A program made the position numbers and the translations under genes. From contig PADB01000010.1 of NCBI GenBank assembly GCA_002700365.1, positions 847,892 to 911,891 of the forward strand: a stretch of 64,000 nucleotides of DNA, written 5' to 3'. The stretch comes from Kordiimonas sp. Its GTDB lineage: Bacteria > Pseudomonadota > Alphaproteobacteria > Sphingomonadales > Emcibacteraceae. Positions within the stretch are counted from its first letter, which is position 1, and the number at the start of each line of letters is the position of its first letter. Shown here piece by piece: positions 63,623 through 64,000 of the stretch. The notes under the pieces are model-generated. The model saw only the letters and a program-made list of their open reading frames with translations. It had not been told where the DNA came from and searched no databases.

Positions 63623-64000
63623 CGGGCCTCCCCTGTGGTCTACCGTGCTGTTTTAAAAGACAGTTGCTGTCATTCAAACGATCAATAGAGCCTTTATTAT
63701 GGCAATAACGTCTTAAACTTTCATAAAAAATGCCTTGTGATATCGACTCTGTCAATGACCCTGCCCTATTCATATAAGGGGCTGGAATCTCTTATGGCCA
63801 TGGCGGCGGTCATAAAAGTTATAATGATAGGTCTGATGTGCGGGTTAACATGCTGTTTTACCGCAGAAATCAGCCATTCTGAAAAGAATGTCAAAAAAGT
63901 GAAATTTTCTTCTTTACAGGATGTTATGTTGTGCTTATAACCCGCTCTCACCGACGGGGCGGCTTGCTTCTGTTTATCGCTTGAGAGGGTGGTTTTCGTA
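63623..64000. other. 378-nt region at the right window edge with no assigned gene
   Basis: AT-rich upstream DNA of the M23 gene. A 49-codon frame from ATG 63794 (hydrophobic start, charged end) has a poorly placed Shine-Dalgarno and is not assigned. The last bases include GAGAGGGTGG, which may be the ribosome-binding site of a gene starting just beyond position 64000. Confidence 0.45.

Noticed and set aside
63794..63940. 49-codon frame with a hydrophobic start at the right edge
   Set aside because: Shine-Dalgarno too far from the ATG, no lipobox or good signal-peptide cleavage site, and no recognised similarity.
1..64000. tRNA, rRNA or CRISPR loci
   Set aside because: Gaps were read for T-loop-like GGTTCGAATCC strings and for regularly spaced direct repeats; none found. 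The only regular repeats are the coding HAF units.

Overview
This window is the replication-origin region of an alphaproteobacterial chromosome. The gene order mnmG-mnmE-...-rho-hemJ-hemH-hemE, then an AT-rich gap with DnaA boxes, then ppsR-maf-aroE-coaE-dnaQ, matches the oriC neighbourhood known from Caulobacter and its relatives. HemJ, a Tim44-like protein, DUF6489, DUF4167, DUF1178 and an NAD-linked Fds-type formate dehydrogenase also fit Alphaproteobacteria. I cannot name the order or genus with confidence. No rRNA, tRNA, CRISPR array, transposase or prophage gene was recognised.

Layout. Positions 1-8484, the left replichore arm, are almost all on the minus strand: tRNA modification (mnmG, cut by the window edge, and mnmE), a [2Fe-2S] thioredoxin-like ferredoxin, DUF6489, rho and three late haem genes; ogt is the one plus-strand gene. 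A perfect 16-bp parS palindrome lies at 1575-1590, and a second parS-like core lies inside hemJ. oriC occupies about 8485-8888. From 8889 to 12603 a tightly overlapping plus-strand operon holds ppsR, maf, aroE, coaE and dnaQ. Then come secB, a HAF-repeat protein with a PEP-CTERM-like tail and an unusually structured leader, fxsA, and a plus-strand cluster of tim44-like, mltA, smr and an XRE regulator. CNNM/CBS, aroB and aroK follow on the minus strand. Next are a 46-aa membrane protein, a 716-aa exported protein of unknown function, a XerC/XerD recombinase and accA. An AT-rich two-gene insert of unknown function (26655-28235) separates accA from secA.

From 31 to 38 kb: argJ-mutT, a secreted His/Arg-rich protein, an NDUFAF5/BioC-like methyltransferase, comF, grxC, a nitrilase-family amidase, DUF1178 and mobA. 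From 38.3 to 45.5 kb a GC-richer minus-strand block encodes ubiG, fdhD and fdsGBAD, an NAD+-dependent molybdenum formate dehydrogenase plus its sulfurtransferase; mobA next to it makes the guanylylated cofactor. The rest, mostly on the plus strand, is housekeeping: lysC, a nitronate monooxygenase-like flavoprotein, ptsP, a RodZ-like HTH membrane protein, ispG, hisS, prfA, prmC, DUF4167, clpB, a PQQ-type beta-propeller protein and, on the minus strand, an M23 endopeptidase.

The points most worth following up are the switch-like 5' leader of the HAF-repeat gene (14570-14650), the oriC/parS architecture, the AT-rich two-gene membrane module, a repeated GCCTAT operator-like element before fdsG, and a duplicated ribosome-binding site with a six-codon mini-ORF before lysC. 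Most starts were chosen by Shine-Dalgarno sequence and family N-terminus, so several differ from the longest open frame.
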